64,000 nt of DNA from Gracilibacillus orientalis (GCF_900114645.1 NZ_FOTR01000013.1:1-64000), one strand, 5' to 3'; positions 8,024-17,475 are shown, counted from the stretch's first letter. The notes: generated by a model not told the origin, from the letters alone. Translations and numbers: made by a program.

Positions 8024-9103
8024 TTATTCCTCTAGTAAACTCTCTTTGTTGCTCTCTTTAGAACTCTCTTTGGACTTCCCCTTGGAACCCTTTTTAGTTT
8101 CCTCTTCTGCGTTATCATCCTCAAGATCGTATTGAGCTCGAATAGAGAGATAGATTTCCTCTGCTATAGCTGGATTTTCTTTTAAGAATTGTTTGGCATT
8201 TTCACGACCTTGACCAAGTCTTTCACTGTTATAAGAGTACCAGGCACCACTTTTTAGTACAATATCTAAATTAGAGCCGATATCTAGTATTTCTCCTTCT
8301 CGCGATATACCTTCACCATACATAATATCAACTTCCGCTTGTTTAAATGGTGGCGCTACTTTATTTTTCACGACTTTAATACGCGTTTTGTTACCAACCA
8401 TATCATTTCCTATTTTTAACGTTTCTGCACGTCTTACTTCCAATCTAACAGAAGAATAGAACTTCAACGCTCTACCACCTGGAGTTGTCTCCGGACTACC
8501 GAACATAACACCGACTTTTTCACGGATTTGGTTAATAAATACTGCTGTTGTTCTAGATTTATTTATTGCACCAGATAACTTACGTAACGCTTGAGACATC
8601 AAACGAGCTTGTAAGCCGACGTGTGCATCACCCATTTCCCCTTCGATTTCCGCTTTTGGCACTAGGGCAGCTACTGAGTCAATAACAACCATATCTACAG
8701 CACCACTACGCACGAGGGCTTCAGCTATTTCCAAAGCTTGTTCTCCAGTATCAGGTTGAGATAGTAATAGATCATCTACATTAACACCTAGTCTTTTTGC
8801 ATATACTGGGTCAAGCGCATGTTCCGCATCGATAAACGCAGCTTGTCCACCTGCTCGTTGTGCTTCAGCAATTGCATGAAGAGATACTGTTGTTTTACCA
8901 GATGATTCTGGTCCATATATTTCAACTACACGTCCTCGTGGATAACCACCAACACCTAATGCAACGTCTACTGCAATGGATCCACTTGAAACGGTCGCTA
9001 CCTGTTGTTCTGCTTTTTCGCCAAGCTTCATAATGGAGCCTTTACCGAACTGTTTCTCAATTTGCTTTAACGCCATATCTAAGGCTTGTTTTCTATCACT
9101 CAC
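8024..9103 (-). CDS. recA: RecA recombinase
   Basis: A 359-residue DNA-dependent ATPase that forms filaments on single-stranded DNA for strand exchange and triggers LexA self-cleavage. It shows Walker A GPESSGKT (64-71), the VVIDSVAAL Walker B strand, and the loop 2 region following [14 protein letters not shown]. The C-terminal tail is acidic then Lys/Ser-rich ([14 protein letters not shown]), a low-complexity extension. Translation starts at GTG 9103 behind AAGGAGG. It is monocistronic, with its own SOS box and terminator. The cinA-recA order matches the competence-linked arrangement in other Firmicutes. Confidence 0.98.
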   Translation of the reverse strand: MSDRKQALDMALKQIEKQFGKGSIMKLGEKAEQQVATVSSGSIAVDVALGVGGYPRGRVVEIYGPESSGKTTVSLHAIAEAQRAGGQAAFIDAEHALDPVYAKRLGVNVDDLLLSQPDTGEQALEIAEALVRSGAVDMVVIDSVAALVPKAEIEGEMGDAHVGLQARLMSQALRKLSGAINKSRTTAVFINQIREKVGVMFGSPETTPGGRALKFYSSVRLEVRRAETLKIGNDMVGNKTRIKVVKNKVAPPFKQAEVDIMYGEGISREGEILDIGSNLDIVLKSGAWYSYNSERLGQGRENAKQFLKENPAIAEEIYLSIRAQYDLEDDNAEEETKKGSKGKSKESSKESNKESLLEE

Positions 9104-9169
9104 ATTAATTCCTCCTTCATATTGCTATTACTATCTTACAATCTTTCGGCAAGTTTCACAAGTATAAAA

Positions 9170-9183
9170 CGAATAAATGTTCC
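9170..9183 (-). promoter_or_regulatory. LexA (DinR) box upstream of recA
   Basis: CGAATAAATGTTCC fits the Bacillus SOS box CGAAC-N4-GTTCG with changes only at the fifth and last positions. It lies about 67 nt upstream of the recA start, so recA is expected to be LexA-repressed. Confidence 0.75.
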
Positions 9184-9228
9184 CATTATTTTCATGAAAA
9201 CAAATAACATTATTAATAAAAACCTGAA

Positions 9229-9274
9229 GAAAAGCATTTTTTCTAGTATTAGCTCTCTAGAAAAAATACTTTTC
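9229..9274 (-). terminator. long hairpin between cinA and recA (probable cinA terminator)
   Basis: An 18-bp stem with one mismatch (9229-9246 with 9257-9274) has arms rich in A and T, so the transcript carries a U-run at the base of the hairpin. It lies 22 nt beyond the cinA stop and separates cinA from recA transcription. Confidence 0.5.
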
Positions 9275-9295
9275 CTATCATACAAAAAAATATTT

Positions 9296-10543
9296 TCATT
9301 TCTTCAGATGATAGAATAGCAATTCAAAAGCCTTTTTAACTGCCCTATTACGAATTGTTTGACGATCACCATTAAATTGAAATCTCTCTGTGTAGTGCTT
9401 GTTATTGTGGTCACAAATGGAAATATAAACAGTGCCAGCTGACTGCTTTTCCAACTCTTCAGGACCAGCTACTCCAGTAAAACTAATACCCAGTTTAGAC
9501 TGATAAACTTTCTTTACTTGAGAAGCCATTGCTTCTGCACACTCTTTACTAACTGTTCCATGGGCTGCGATGAGTTCATCATTTACACTTAATGCCGAAA
9601 CTTTGGACGAAGGTTGATATACAACAGCTGCACCATTAAATATCGCAGATGCTCCACCTTGCTCCACCACTTTAGAAGCAAACGCTCCACCTGTCAAGCT
9701 TTCTGCGCTAGCAATCGTTAGGTGTTTCTGCTTCAACAGATCAAACACTGTCTTTTCGATAGTAACATTGTCATAACCGTAAAGATATTGTCCAACTTCT
9801 TTCTTAATCTTTAATTCTATCTGATCGATAAGCTGCTCTGCCTCTTGATTGTTTTCAGCCTTTGCCGTAAGCCTTAGAGCTACTTCACCTTCAGATGCTA
9901 AAGGAGCAATCGTAGGATTAGTTTGATTCGATACTAAATCTCTAAGGTTATGTTCTAGTTGTGACTCGCCAATCCCAATAAAGCGTAACATTCGTGACCT
10001 GATCACTGTTTTTAAAACGAATGTCTCTTTCAGAAAAGGCAGTACCTCTTCTGTCATAATCGCCTTCATTTCCCGTGGTACACCTGGCATGAACACCCAA
10101 AGTGTTTTATTATAGTCCACGATTATTCCTGGTGCAATACCGACTGAATTATGTAACACCTTTGAATCTTGGAACACATGCGCTTGCTTACGGTTATTAG
10201 GTGTCATTGTGCGATTAATTTTGGCAAAAAAAGCTTCCATTTTATTTATTGTACCTTGATCTTCTTCGATATGTAAACCTGAAATATGTTGAAAGGCTTC
10301 TCTTGTCAGGTCATCTTCTGTCGGACCAAGACCACCTGTTATGAAAACAATATCAGATCTTTTTCCTGCTTCAAGAAAAACTTCGGCCAGGCGATTAAAA
10401 TTATCACCAACTACTGAATGATAATAGACAGAAACCCCCTTTTCAGCTAATTGTTCTGAAATCCAGGCTGCATTTGTATTAACAATTTGTCCTAACAATA
10501 GTTCTGTACCTACTGAAACAAGTTCTGCTTTTACTTCTGTCAT
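9296..10543 (-). CDS. cinA: CinA-family protein (MoCF-like plus NMN amidohydrolase-like domains)
   Basis: A 415-residue protein. The N-terminal half is a molybdopterin-binding-like (MoCF) domain with VSVGTELLLGQIVNTN and FITGGLGPTEDDLT. The C-terminal CinA domain (about 250-415) has ASAESLTGG and VSFTGVAGP-type motifs typical of nicotinamide-nucleotide amidase. It is probably involved in pyridine-nucleotide salvage; the name comes from competence induction in streptococci. Its ATG overlaps the pgsA stop (TAATG, shared base 10543), so the two are translationally coupled. Confidence 0.95.
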   Translation of the reverse strand: MTEVKAELVSVGTELLLGQIVNTNAAWISEQLAEKGVSVYYHSVVGDNFNRLAEVFLEAGKRSDIVFITGGLGPTEDDLTREAFQHISGLHIEEDQGTINKMEAFFAKINRTMTPNNRKQAHVFQDSKVLHNSVGIAPGIIVDYNKTLWVFMPGVPREMKAIMTEEVLPFLKETFVLKTVIRSRMLRFIGIGESQLEHNLRDLVSNQTNPTIAPLASEGEVALRLTAKAENNQEAEQLIDQIELKIKKEVGQYLYGYDNVTIEKTVFDLLKQKHLTIASAESLTGGAFASKVVEQGGASAIFNGAAVVYQPSSKVSALSVNDELIAAHGTVSKECAEAMASQVKKVYQSKLGISFTGVAGPEELEKQSAGTVYISICDHNNKHYTERFQFNGDRQTIRNRAVKKAFELLFYHLKK

Positions 10544-11121
10544 TATTTAGAATCTCCCATCACATGCCAATTTTTCACAAAGTATTCTACCCCCGAAACA
10601 ACCGTAATGAGTAAAGCAGCATATAATAAAATACTATCGATTGGTAACCCAAGCGCAGAAAACGGAACATTATGCAGCAATAAGAAAATGATTGCAAGTA
10701 TTTGCAAAACTGTCTTTAATTTACCAAGTTGACCAGCAGCCAGTACAACTCCTTCTCCTGCTGCAACAAGTCGCAACCCAGTAACTGCAAATTCACGACT
10801 AATAATGATAATTACTACCCATGCAGGGGCAATTTCCATCGAAACTAACAAAATAAATGCAGCAGATACTAATAATTTGTCTGCCATCGGATCAAGAAAT
10901 TTCCCGAGATTTGTCACTAACTGATGTTTTCGAGCATAATATCCATCAAGCCAATCGGTTGCCGAAGCTACTGCAAAAATAATCAAAGCAACTAAATCAA
11001 CAATGGGAATGGACTGATCAGCAACATTCCACACTCCCCAATCAAATGGATAGGATAATAATAAAATAAAAATAGGTATAAGCATAATTCGTGATAATGT
11101 TATTCGATTAGGTATATTCAT
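10543..11121 (-). CDS. pgsA: CDP-diacylglycerol--glycerol-3-phosphate 3-phosphatidyltransferase
   Basis: An integral membrane enzyme of about 192 residues that makes phosphatidylglycerol phosphate, the committed step to phosphatidylglycerol and cardiolipin. The CDP-alcohol transferase signature is complete: DWLDGYYAR, eight residues, then GKFLDPMADK. Several hydrophobic helices follow. I prefer the ATG at 11121 (MNIPNRITLSR), which has AAGGAG 9 nt upstream, over the ATG six codons earlier that overlaps that SD. It is followed without a gap by cinA. Confidence 0.97.
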   Translation of the reverse strand: MNIPNRITLSRIMLIPIFILLLSYPFDWGVWNVADQSIPIVDLVALIIFAVASATDWLDGYYARKHQLVTNLGKFLDPMADKLLVSAAFILLVSMEIAPAWVVIIIISREFAVTGLRLVAAGEGVVLAAGQLGKLKTVLQILAIIFLLLHNVPFSALGLPIDSILLYAALLITVVSGVEYFVKNWHVMGDSK

Positions 11122-11201
11122 TTCCTGACACTCCTTCATATTTTAAAATAAATCGGACAAAACCGCCCGATTCCGCTCTGTTCTTATTCGTAACAGATTA
11201 A

Positions 11202-11463
11202 AAACAGCGAACTAATGAATATTTTCGGTGTGAAGCTTTCTTCCATTCTGATTGTATATGAGTGCTTAGCCGTTGTTGCGGAAAAATGCGACACTCCTGG
11301 AGGAATAGCGCGAGCTGAAGATCCACTTGGTGGTAAAGTGATTTTCTTTACCAAGTTAGCTGAAGCCGTGCCCTCGGAAAGGGAGTATTTTTCTGCAGCG
11401 ACGATCAAACACTCATCCAAAAAATGGATGAAGGCAAATTTAAAAAGGATAACTCCGCAGTTT
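11202..11463. repeat. composite palindromic intergenic element, copy 1
   Basis: The basic form of a repeat seen three times in this window. A core of about 130 nt (11272-11402) begins TTGCGGAAAAATGCGACACTC, carries CACTTGGTGGTAAAGTG and CTTTACCAAG arms, and closes with GGGAGTATTTTTCTGCAGCG, so its ends and middle pair with each other. The right end TCCGCAGTTT resembles the terminal repeats of copies 2 and 3; the left end (AAACAGCGAA) is more diverged. The open frames on both strands here (about 78-87 codons) are by-products of the palindrome. I recognise the CGCGAGC-GAAGA core as a common Bacillaceae intergenic repeat. Confidence 0.8.
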
Positions 11464-11500
11464 ATATTTTATGTATAGACAGTTTTCTTTGTTTCTGAAA

Positions 11501-11533
11501 ACATAACCCTCTTTAAGAACAAAAGAGGGTTAT
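11501..11533 (-). terminator. rodZ terminator
   Basis: An 11-bp perfect stem ATAACCCTCTT/AAGAGGGTTAT followed on the minus strand by GTTTTC, about 10 nt past the rodZ stop. Confidence 0.65.
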
Positions 11534-11543
11534 GAAAGAGCCT

Positions 11544-12425
11544 TTATTGTTTTTCTATCGTAATCCATACTTTTTGAACTAGAGATGCTTGTATTTCATC
11601 AGATAACTCAAGTTCTTCACCATTTATTTCAATATGGATGTTTTGCGGTTCACCGAAACTTAAGTAAAGCTCTTCTGCATCGGAAACATCAAGCTCTAAT
11701 GGACTTTCATCAGCTGTTAACGTTTTATAATATAAACTTTCATCTGACTGATCTTGTATGTCAAGCCAGTTTTTATTTTCAGAAGTGATAACCATGTTGA
11801 CATTCTCTTCAGTTGTTGTCAGATTATAGTAGGACTCGTTATTTTCATAGCTGTCCAAGGATAGCTCTGTTGTTAGTTCCGGTTCTTCTGCTTCTTCTCG
11901 CTCTTCCGGTTCATCCTCTTCCGCTTGCTCTTCATCTGTTGATTTTTCTTCACCCGGGCTCTTATATTCAACAGACTCACCAGCGGTATTATCATCATTT
12001 CCTGTCTGTGTCGGATCTGCTTCATCTCCAGTAAAATAGCCTTGTCTAAATAACCAAACCAACACGACAATACCAATAATTAACAAAACCACAATGACAC
12101 TAGGTAAGAAGGAAAAAATAACTGGTGTGTTTGTAGTTGTTCTATTTTTTTTACTACTTTTCACACGAGAAGGTGCTACTTTTTCCTCTTTTTCAAAAGG
12201 TAAGTCATTTTTGTACTCTTCCATTAATTCCTCTGGATTCAAACCAAGTACGGTAGCATATTCCTTAATAAAAGCCCGTACGTAAAAAGAACCGGGCATA
12301 ACATTAAACCGTTCTTGTTCTATCGCATCCAAATATCTTACTTGTATTTTGGTAAGGTTTTGAACGTCTTCTAATGTCATATTTTTGCTTTCACGTTCTT
12401 CTTTTAATCTTTCTCCGATTCCCAT
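11544..12425 (-). CDS. rodZ: RodZ-like cell-shape protein (YmfM)
   Basis: A bitopic membrane protein of about 293 residues. It has an N-terminal Xre-like helix-turn-helix (ERLKEERESKNMTLEDVQNL onward), a basic linker, one transmembrane helix (about 110-130), an extended acidic low-complexity stretch rich in E and D, and a C-terminal DUF4115-type beta domain. RodZ links MreB filaments to the membrane in rod morphogenesis. The start is uncertain: ATG at 12437 (MVLQMGIG) or 12425 (MGIGERL); neither has a strong SD, and I choose the one fitting the family. It lies upstream of pgsA as in B. subtilis, but a repeat element and a terminator now separate them. Confidence 0.88.
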   Translation of the reverse strand: MGIGERLKEERESKNMTLEDVQNLTKIQVRYLDAIEQERFNVMPGSFYVRAFIKEYATVLGLNPEELMEEYKNDLPFEKEEKVAPSRVKSSKKNRTTTNTPVIFSFLPSVIVVLLIIGIVVLVWLFRQGYFTGDEADPTQTGNDDNTAGESVEYKSPGEEKSTDEEQAEEDEPEEREEAEEPELTTELSLDSYENNESYYNLTTTEENVNMVITSENKNWLDIQDQSDESLYYKTLTADESPLELDVSDAEELYLSFGEPQNIHIEINGEELELSDEIQASLVQKVWITIEKQ

Positions 12426-12635
12426 CTGTAACACCATCCATCAATCATTTATCTATATTATCCGAACTTTATATGTTAACGCACTCTATAATAGTTGACG
12501 ATTATTTATTCCAGTATGTTTCATTTTAAACAATATGTCTTTATCATATCTTAAAATAAACCGATTGAAAAGTGAAATATACGTGAATCTTACAAATTAA
12601 AGAAATTTTTAAAAAGACGGAGATGATAAAGAATT

Positions 12636-12675
12636 TAAAAAACCCTATAAAACATATCATAATGCTTTATAGGGT
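12636..12675 (-). terminator. ymfJ terminator
   Basis: ACCCTATAAA paired with TTTATAGGGT (10 bp) followed by TTTTTT on the minus strand. The stretch 12438-12635 beyond it has no gene I can support. Confidence 0.85.
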
Positions 12676-12685
12676 AAATTCTGTA

Positions 12686-12943
12686 TTATTTTGTACCTTC
12701 GTTTTGAACAAGCTTTACCATGGTATTCGCAATGGCATGCTGTTCTTTCTCATCTGCTGCATTCCATAAGTCACTTAGCATTTTCTCTTGATCGTTTTTA
12801 GCTTGCACTTCTGTGGATAAGTAATTGCCAATATCATATGCAAGCTCTGAAACTGCTTGGTTACCTATACCATTATTTTGTGCATCATGCAATCGATCTC
12901 CTAAAAAATCCTTCCATGACTCAAAATTATCAATTACAGACAT
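12686..12943 (-). CDS. ymfJ: DUF3243 protein YmfJ
   Basis: A small soluble, acidic protein of 85 residues, conserved in Bacillaceae next to the ymfFHI genes. It has no known activity. I start at ATG 12943 (MSVIDNF) because AAAGGAGG precedes it by 7 nt. It matches DUF3243 in length and in the SWKDFLGDRL and A-ELAYDIGNYL-like positions. ymfK and ymfL, which follow in B. subtilis, are missing. Confidence 0.85.
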   Translation of the reverse strand: MSVIDNFESWKDFLGDRLHDAQNNGIGNQAVSELAYDIGNYLSTEVQAKNDQEKMLSDLWNAADEKEQHAIANTMVKLVQNEGTK

Positions 12944-13030
12944 GTTCATTCCTCCTTTATCAGCATACATTAGTATCTTTCGATAATTTTATAAAAATAT
13001 GCATACTAACAATAGGAAGATATTCTATAT

Positions 13031-13753
13031 TCATCCCCAAGCACCATTAACTCGGATTAATTCACCCTGTATATACTTAGATTGATTACTACAAAGAAAC
13101 TGAACAGCATCTGCAACATCCTCAGGTTTACCTGCTCTTTGCAATGGAATGTCTTGAATTAGCTCTTGTTTTTCCTGAGCGGTCATAGCTTGATTCATTT
13201 TGGTATCGATAAAGCCAGGACTAACCCCATTCACAAAAATATTACTTGGACCTAACTCTTTTGCTAAGGCTCTGATAAAAGCATTTTGAGCGCCCTTTAC
13301 GGTCGAATATGCAACTTCACAGCTCGCCCCAATTTCACCCCAAATCGAAGAAATCAATATGATCCGTCCAAATTTATTTCGTATCATATCAGGAATTAAT
13401 GCTTGCGCTATTTTCCATGGAGATTTCACATGTAATTGGAGCATTTCATCCATATCTTGTTCTTCCATATCTTGAAATAAGCCAAAATAAGACTTTCCGC
13501 TAGTATATATAAGCTGATCAATATCTTGCTGTGGCACCTGATGAATAAATTGAGCTAAACCTTCACTTGTGGATAAATCTGATTGAATCACATCAATTAT
13601 TTGATCGCTTGGTATTTGCTCCTGTAATTGCTCAATAGCTGTTCTGTTTTGATTATAATGCAAAAAGAGTGCATGCCCTTTATTTGCTAATTGGTTGGCG
13701 ATCGCCATCCCAATTTCCCCACTTGCACCAGTTATAATCGTTCTCTTCTCCAT
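13031..13753 (-). CDS. ymfI: SDR oxidoreductase YmfI (EF-P 5-aminopentanone reductase)
   Basis: A 240-residue short-chain dehydrogenase with the NADP-binding TGASGEIG near the N-terminus, the catalytic serine in LISSIWGEIG, and a YSTVKGA Tyr/Lys pair. It resembles FabG-type reductases. In B. subtilis YmfI reduces the 5-aminopentanone on the conserved lysine of elongation factor P to 5-aminopentanol, an activity tied to swarming motility. Position after ymfH supports that assignment rather than fatty-acid synthesis. efp is not in this window. Confidence 0.88.
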   Translation of the reverse strand: MEKRTIITGASGEIGMAIANQLANKGHALFLHYNQNRTAIEQLQEQIPSDQIIDVIQSDLSTSEGLAQFIHQVPQQDIDQLIYTSGKSYFGLFQDMEEQDMDEMLQLHVKSPWKIAQALIPDMIRNKFGRIILISSIWGEIGASCEVAYSTVKGAQNAFIRALAKELGPSNIFVNGVSPGFIDTKMNQAMTAQEKQELIQDIPLQRAGKPEDVADAVQFLCSNQSKYIQGELIRVNGAWG

Positions 13754-13763
13754 CGCTTATCCT

Positions 13764-15050
13764 CTATTCATTAGCTTTGACAAAACAAGTAGAAAGTTGT
13801 TCTTCATTAATCCAGTTTTTAGTAAAATCCTGCATATCAGCATGCGTCAGGTTTTCCAACCATTCGATACTTTCAAAGAAGTCAATACCTAATAATTGAT
13901 AATGTGTATATTGATTCGCAATAAATTCTAATGAATTCATCGCACGTAATATTTGGCCAATTTTCTTGCGTTTTATCCGCTCGAAACCTTGCTGATCCAT
14001 CGAAGTGGTTTGAAGGTTTAACAATTCTTGTTTTATCGCTTGGGCTAATTTTTCTGGATCTTTGGTGTTTCCACCGATAATGCTAAAGCCGAAATTACGT
14101 TCTAAGTGTGATTCACTACTAAACGATTGATCAATAAGGCCCGCTTCATACAACCGTTCATATGCCACACCACTTTTAGAAAATAAGTGGTCTAATACTA
14201 TATCCATTAACCATTCTTTTTCCATGAATTCTTTCGGATCTTTCGGAATAACACTCTCTTTTATACCTACCAAAGCTTTTGGAACGGAAACAGGCATTGT
14301 TATTGTTACTTCTTTTTCGGCTACTTCTTTCGGCTCATCTGGAAATTTTCTTGTGATCGGTGCAGGTGCCTCAAAATCTTTTTGATCTTGGTTATTTTTT
14401 ATAAATGCCATTGTTTCTTCAGGGTCAACATTTCCCGCTATAAACAGTGCCATATTATTTGGATGATAAAAGGTGCGATAACACGTATATAAATCATCTT
14501 TTGTAATATTATGAATCGACTCTACTGTCCCAGCAATATCGATTTGTACCGGATGGTGATGATAGAGACTTTTAATCGTTCCGAAAAACGCTCGCCAATC
14601 TGGCTGATCATCATACATACGTATTTCTTGTGCAATAATTCCTTTTTCTTTTTCAACAGATTGCTCAGAGAAATAGGGATTTTGCACAAAATCTACAAGT
14701 GTTTGTAAACTCTCTTTTATTTTTGAGGTTGCAGAGAATAAATAAGCTGTTTTTGTAAAAGAAGTAAACGCATTAGCTGAAGCACCCAGTTTTGAAAAAT
14801 CCTGAAAAACGTCACGATCTTCTTTTTCAAATAATTTATGCTCTAAAAAGTGTGCAATCCCATCAGGGACCGTCTGTAAATCTTGTTCATTTAGTGGAAC
14901 AAAGCTCTGGTCAATTGACCCATAATCGGTTGTAAAAATAGCAAAAGTTTTTGCCATCTCCTGTTTTGGTAAAATAAAAACGCGTAATCCATTCGAAAGT
15001 GTATCTGCATATATATTCTCTTCGATTTGTTGATAATGTTTATGCTTCAC
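13764..15050 (-). CDS. ymfH: M16-family peptidase-like protein YmfH
   Basis: 428 residues, with an inverzincin zinc motif HFLEH (about 67-71) and downstream glutamates, so the catalytic residues look intact, unlike its partner YmfF. The two-domain M16 layout is visible. YmfF/YmfH are associated with EF-P aminopentanol modification in B. subtilis; their exact substrate is not known to me. The start overlaps the ymfF stop by 11 nt, indicating coupling and probably a heterodimer. Confidence 0.9.
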   Translation of the reverse strand: MKHKHYQQIEENIYADTLSNGLRVFILPKQEMAKTFAIFTTDYGSIDQSFVPLNEQDLQTVPDGIAHFLEHKLFEKEDRDVFQDFSKLGASANAFTSFTKTAYLFSATSKIKESLQTLVDFVQNPYFSEQSVEKEKGIIAQEIRMYDDQPDWRAFFGTIKSLYHHHPVQIDIAGTVESIHNITKDDLYTCYRTFYHPNNMALFIAGNVDPEETMAFIKNNQDQKDFEAPAPITRKFPDEPKEVAEKEVTITMPVSVPKALVGIKESVIPKDPKEFMEKEWLMDIVLDHLFSKSGVAYERLYEAGLIDQSFSSESHLERNFGFSIIGGNTKDPEKLAQAIKQELLNLQTTSMDQQGFERIKRKKIGQILRAMNSLEFIANQYTHYQLLGIDFFESIEWLENLTHADMQDFTKNWINEEQLSTCFVKANE

Positions 15051-16323
15051 TTTGTTCCGCCTCCTTACTCGTCAACAAATAAATAGTATCAAGTTTCACT
15101 TTATTGGCGACATTCATTACTTGCTCTTTCGTAACAGTGTTTACCTTCTCTAATAATTCCTTAGGTGTAATGGATGATTGTGCCAACACACTTTGGTAGT
15201 GTAATTCAATCATACCGTGTGGGTTATCTAATGTTTCCCGTAATTGATTAATGGTCATTTCTTTCGTCTCGCTTAGCTCATTATCAGTAAACTCACCATT
15301 ACGCATTTCTTCCATCTGTTCTAAAATGATCTCTTTTGCTTTTTCATATTGTTCTGGTCCAATCCCGCTAAAGACAAACATTAATCCTTTATGACTTTCA
15401 ATTCTTGATGCAGCATAGTATGCTAAACTATGCTTCTCACGTACATTCATAAATAATTTGGAGCTAGGAAATCCGCCAAACAGACCGTTAAAAACATGTA
15501 ACGCTGGATAATCCTCGTCATCAAACGTAATATTGGTTCGATAACCAAAATGTAATTTAGCTTGCTTTATATCATCTTTTTCTATTAGTGTTTGTTCATT
15601 GGCACTTGCTACTTTCTTCCCTTTTTCAATTGGTTGCTGTTCTCTCTCATCTACCAATTCTGTGATTTTTCCCTCTACATATAAACCTTCAATATCACCA
15701 ACTGCAAAAATATCAAGATGATCCTGGTTCAAAATTTGTTGATAATAAGCATAAAGATCCTCTGCAGTAATCTTATCTAAATCTTCCTCGTATCCATGCA
15801 CACGTAAACGATATGCCTCTTCGTTACACATTTCCTCAATTAGGCGAGTGTTTGCAAAGCTTATTTTATCCTCTTTTAGTGATTCCATCTTGCTACGCAA
15901 GGTTTCTTTTTCACGAGCTACAATTTTGGGATCGAATCCTTGATTAACTAATTTTGGTTGATAAATTACTTCACGAAGAAAAGCAATTCCTTTATCTAAT
16001 AAATCCTGAGAACCTGCGATGTATTGTTCATTTGGCAATTCTAATCGAATATTTAAGATATGATTCTCACCTTTTTTACTACTGTCAACTGCTAAAACAG
16101 TGCCATATAGCTCATCAAGATGTTGCCGTAATTGTATGGCAGTAGGGTAATTCTCCGTACCTTGCTGCAAAATATAGGGAAGTAACGCTCTTTTCGTAAT
16201 ATTTTCTCTAGTTAACTTTGACGTGAACTTTAATGACAGGTGAATGGTTTTAAATTTCTTAGTATGTATAAGATGTAAATCATACCCTTCTCTTGGGATG
16301 ATTCGCTCTAAAGATTCGGCCAT
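15040..16323 (-). CDS. ymfF: M16-like protein YmfF, non-catalytic partner
   Basis: A 427-residue protein with M16 fold-like sequence (ALLPYILQQGTENYPTAIQLR, LDELYG) but no HxxEH zinc motif at the expected place, so it is probably the inactive half of a pair with YmfH. First gene of the ymfFHI(J) group. About 430 nt with a terminator separates it from ymfC upstream. Confidence 0.88.
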   Translation of the reverse strand: MAESLERIIPREGYDLHLIHTKKFKTIHLSLKFTSKLTRENITKRALLPYILQQGTENYPTAIQLRQHLDELYGTVLAVDSSKKGENHILNIRLELPNEQYIAGSQDLLDKGIAFLREVIYQPKLVNQGFDPKIVAREKETLRSKMESLKEDKISFANTRLIEEMCNEEAYRLRVHGYEEDLDKITAEDLYAYYQQILNQDHLDIFAVGDIEGLYVEGKITELVDEREQQPIEKGKKVASANEQTLIEKDDIKQAKLHFGYRTNITFDDEDYPALHVFNGLFGGFPSSKLFMNVREKHSLAYYAASRIESHKGLMFVFSGIGPEQYEKAKEIILEQMEEMRNGEFTDNELSETKEMTINQLRETLDNPHGMIELHYQSVLAQSSITPKELLEKVNTVTKEQVMNVANKVKLDTIYLLTSKEAEQSEA

Positions 16324-16487
16324 AATTCTACTCCTTTGAATTTATTTTTGTTGTCTTCTTTATTCTATCAAAAAGATCCAAATATTATGCTAAATGGAGA
16401 AGTTGTCTTCAAAGTATTTTTAGACCTATCACTTCCTCTCCTCTGGAAACAGCTATATTTCAATTATTTGACACAAATTGTATGAAA

Positions 16488-16532
16488 AGCTTAAAAACCC
16501 GTTACCTTACATCTAAACGGGTTTTTAAGCTT
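16488..16532 (-). terminator. long near-symmetric terminator downstream of ymfC
   Basis: A stem of about 19 bp, AAGCTTAAAAACCCGTTTA against the matching arm, with a short loop. Both strands carry a U-rich arm; it lies between ymfC and ymfF and could stop transcription either way. Confidence 0.8.
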
Positions 16533-16539
16533 CTTTTGC

Positions 16540-16740
16540 AAGATCAGAAAGTTCAAAGTAAACTTCCATCAGTAGTGTTTTGACACCAACTGATGGTTAG
16601 CGAAAGTTAGCAGGTTGTTATCTCCCATTTAACTCAAACCTTGAAGTGGGGATTTTGCTGACGATTATCCCGGCATCTATCCTATCTAGCTCCAAGCATC
16701 CAGAAACTAAGCTTGCGCGCACTCTGCACTTTTCTTAGGC
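16540..16740. other. structured intergenic motif, unknown
   Basis: Contains an 8-bp stem CCATCAGT/ACTGATGG (about 16567-16604), then a second imperfect hairpin around CTCCCATTT...GAAGTGGGGA (about 16622-16655), and an ending CTATCTAGCTCCAAGC. No coding potential. It may be a candidate small RNA or an insertion-sequence end. I have a weak impression of having seen such a tandem-hairpin unit in other bacilli. Confidence 0.35.
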
Positions 16741-16752
16741 CTTTCTACTTCC

Positions 16753-17475
16753 TTATAATCTTTTTCTTAAAACGTAAAAACTGAATACATCTGCTCTAAA
16801 AAAGTTAGCTGAATATAGTACTGGTTCGTTATCTTTTGTATAGTGCATTTGTCGTAATAGTAATAGCGCCTGATCTGGTTCACAATTTAAGATTGGTGAA
16901 ATTCTTTCATGATAACCGATTGGTTCTATATAAGCTACAGCATAATCTATTTGTTTCTTGGCGTATGTTTTCAAAGCTTGAAAAATAGATTCCTGACGAT
17001 GAATCAGTTCTAGTGGCATGGTACGTTTATCCACTCTGTCTATACAATAAACAACAGGGTCACCGTCTGCCGTACGCACTCGTTCTAACTGTGCAAATTT
17101 TTCAATTTCTAATGGATCAAATCGGCGCTTATCTTCATCTGTTGGTTCTGTAATTTCAGCAGAAATATATTGTACGCCCGGCTTTTTACCTGATTTTCGT
17201 ATCATCTCCGTAACACTGCCCAACTGTTCAATACCAGATGACAGAATCGGTTTTGTGTGTACAAAAACTCCCACACCTGGTCTTCGAATCAAGATATTTT
17301 CTTCCTCTAGAACGGCAATGGCGTCTTGAATTTCTTTACGTGTTACACCTAAACTTTTTGCTAATTCATACTCTGTAGGCAGTTTTTCTTTTTCTTTATA
17401 CTGTCCATCCTCTATTAAATTTTTAATATAATGAACAGCAGAGATTGATGATCCGTTATTTAAATTAGATAACAT
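16753..17475 (-). CDS. ymfC: GntR/HutC-family regulator YmfC
   Basis: A 240-residue transcription factor with an N-terminal winged helix (about 1-70, ELAKSLGVTRKEIQDAIAVL, RRPGVGVFV) and a C-terminal UTRA effector domain. Start chosen at ATG 17475 after GGGGGAAGCT; the 17 codons before it are not conserved. B. subtilis YmfC lies at the same place between spoIIIE and the ymf genes. The effector is not known to me. Confidence 0.88.
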   Translation of the reverse strand: MLSNLNNGSSISAVHYIKNLIEDGQYKEKEKLPTEYELAKSLGVTRKEIQDAIAVLEEENILIRRPGVGVFVHTKPILSSGIEQLGSVTEMIRKSGKKPGVQYISAEITEPTDEDKRRFDPLEIEKFAQLERVRTADGDPVVYCIDRVDKRTMPLELIHRQESIFQALKTYAKKQIDYAVAYIEPIGYHERISPILNCEPDQALLLLRQMHYTKDNEPVLYSANFFRADVFSFYVLRKRL

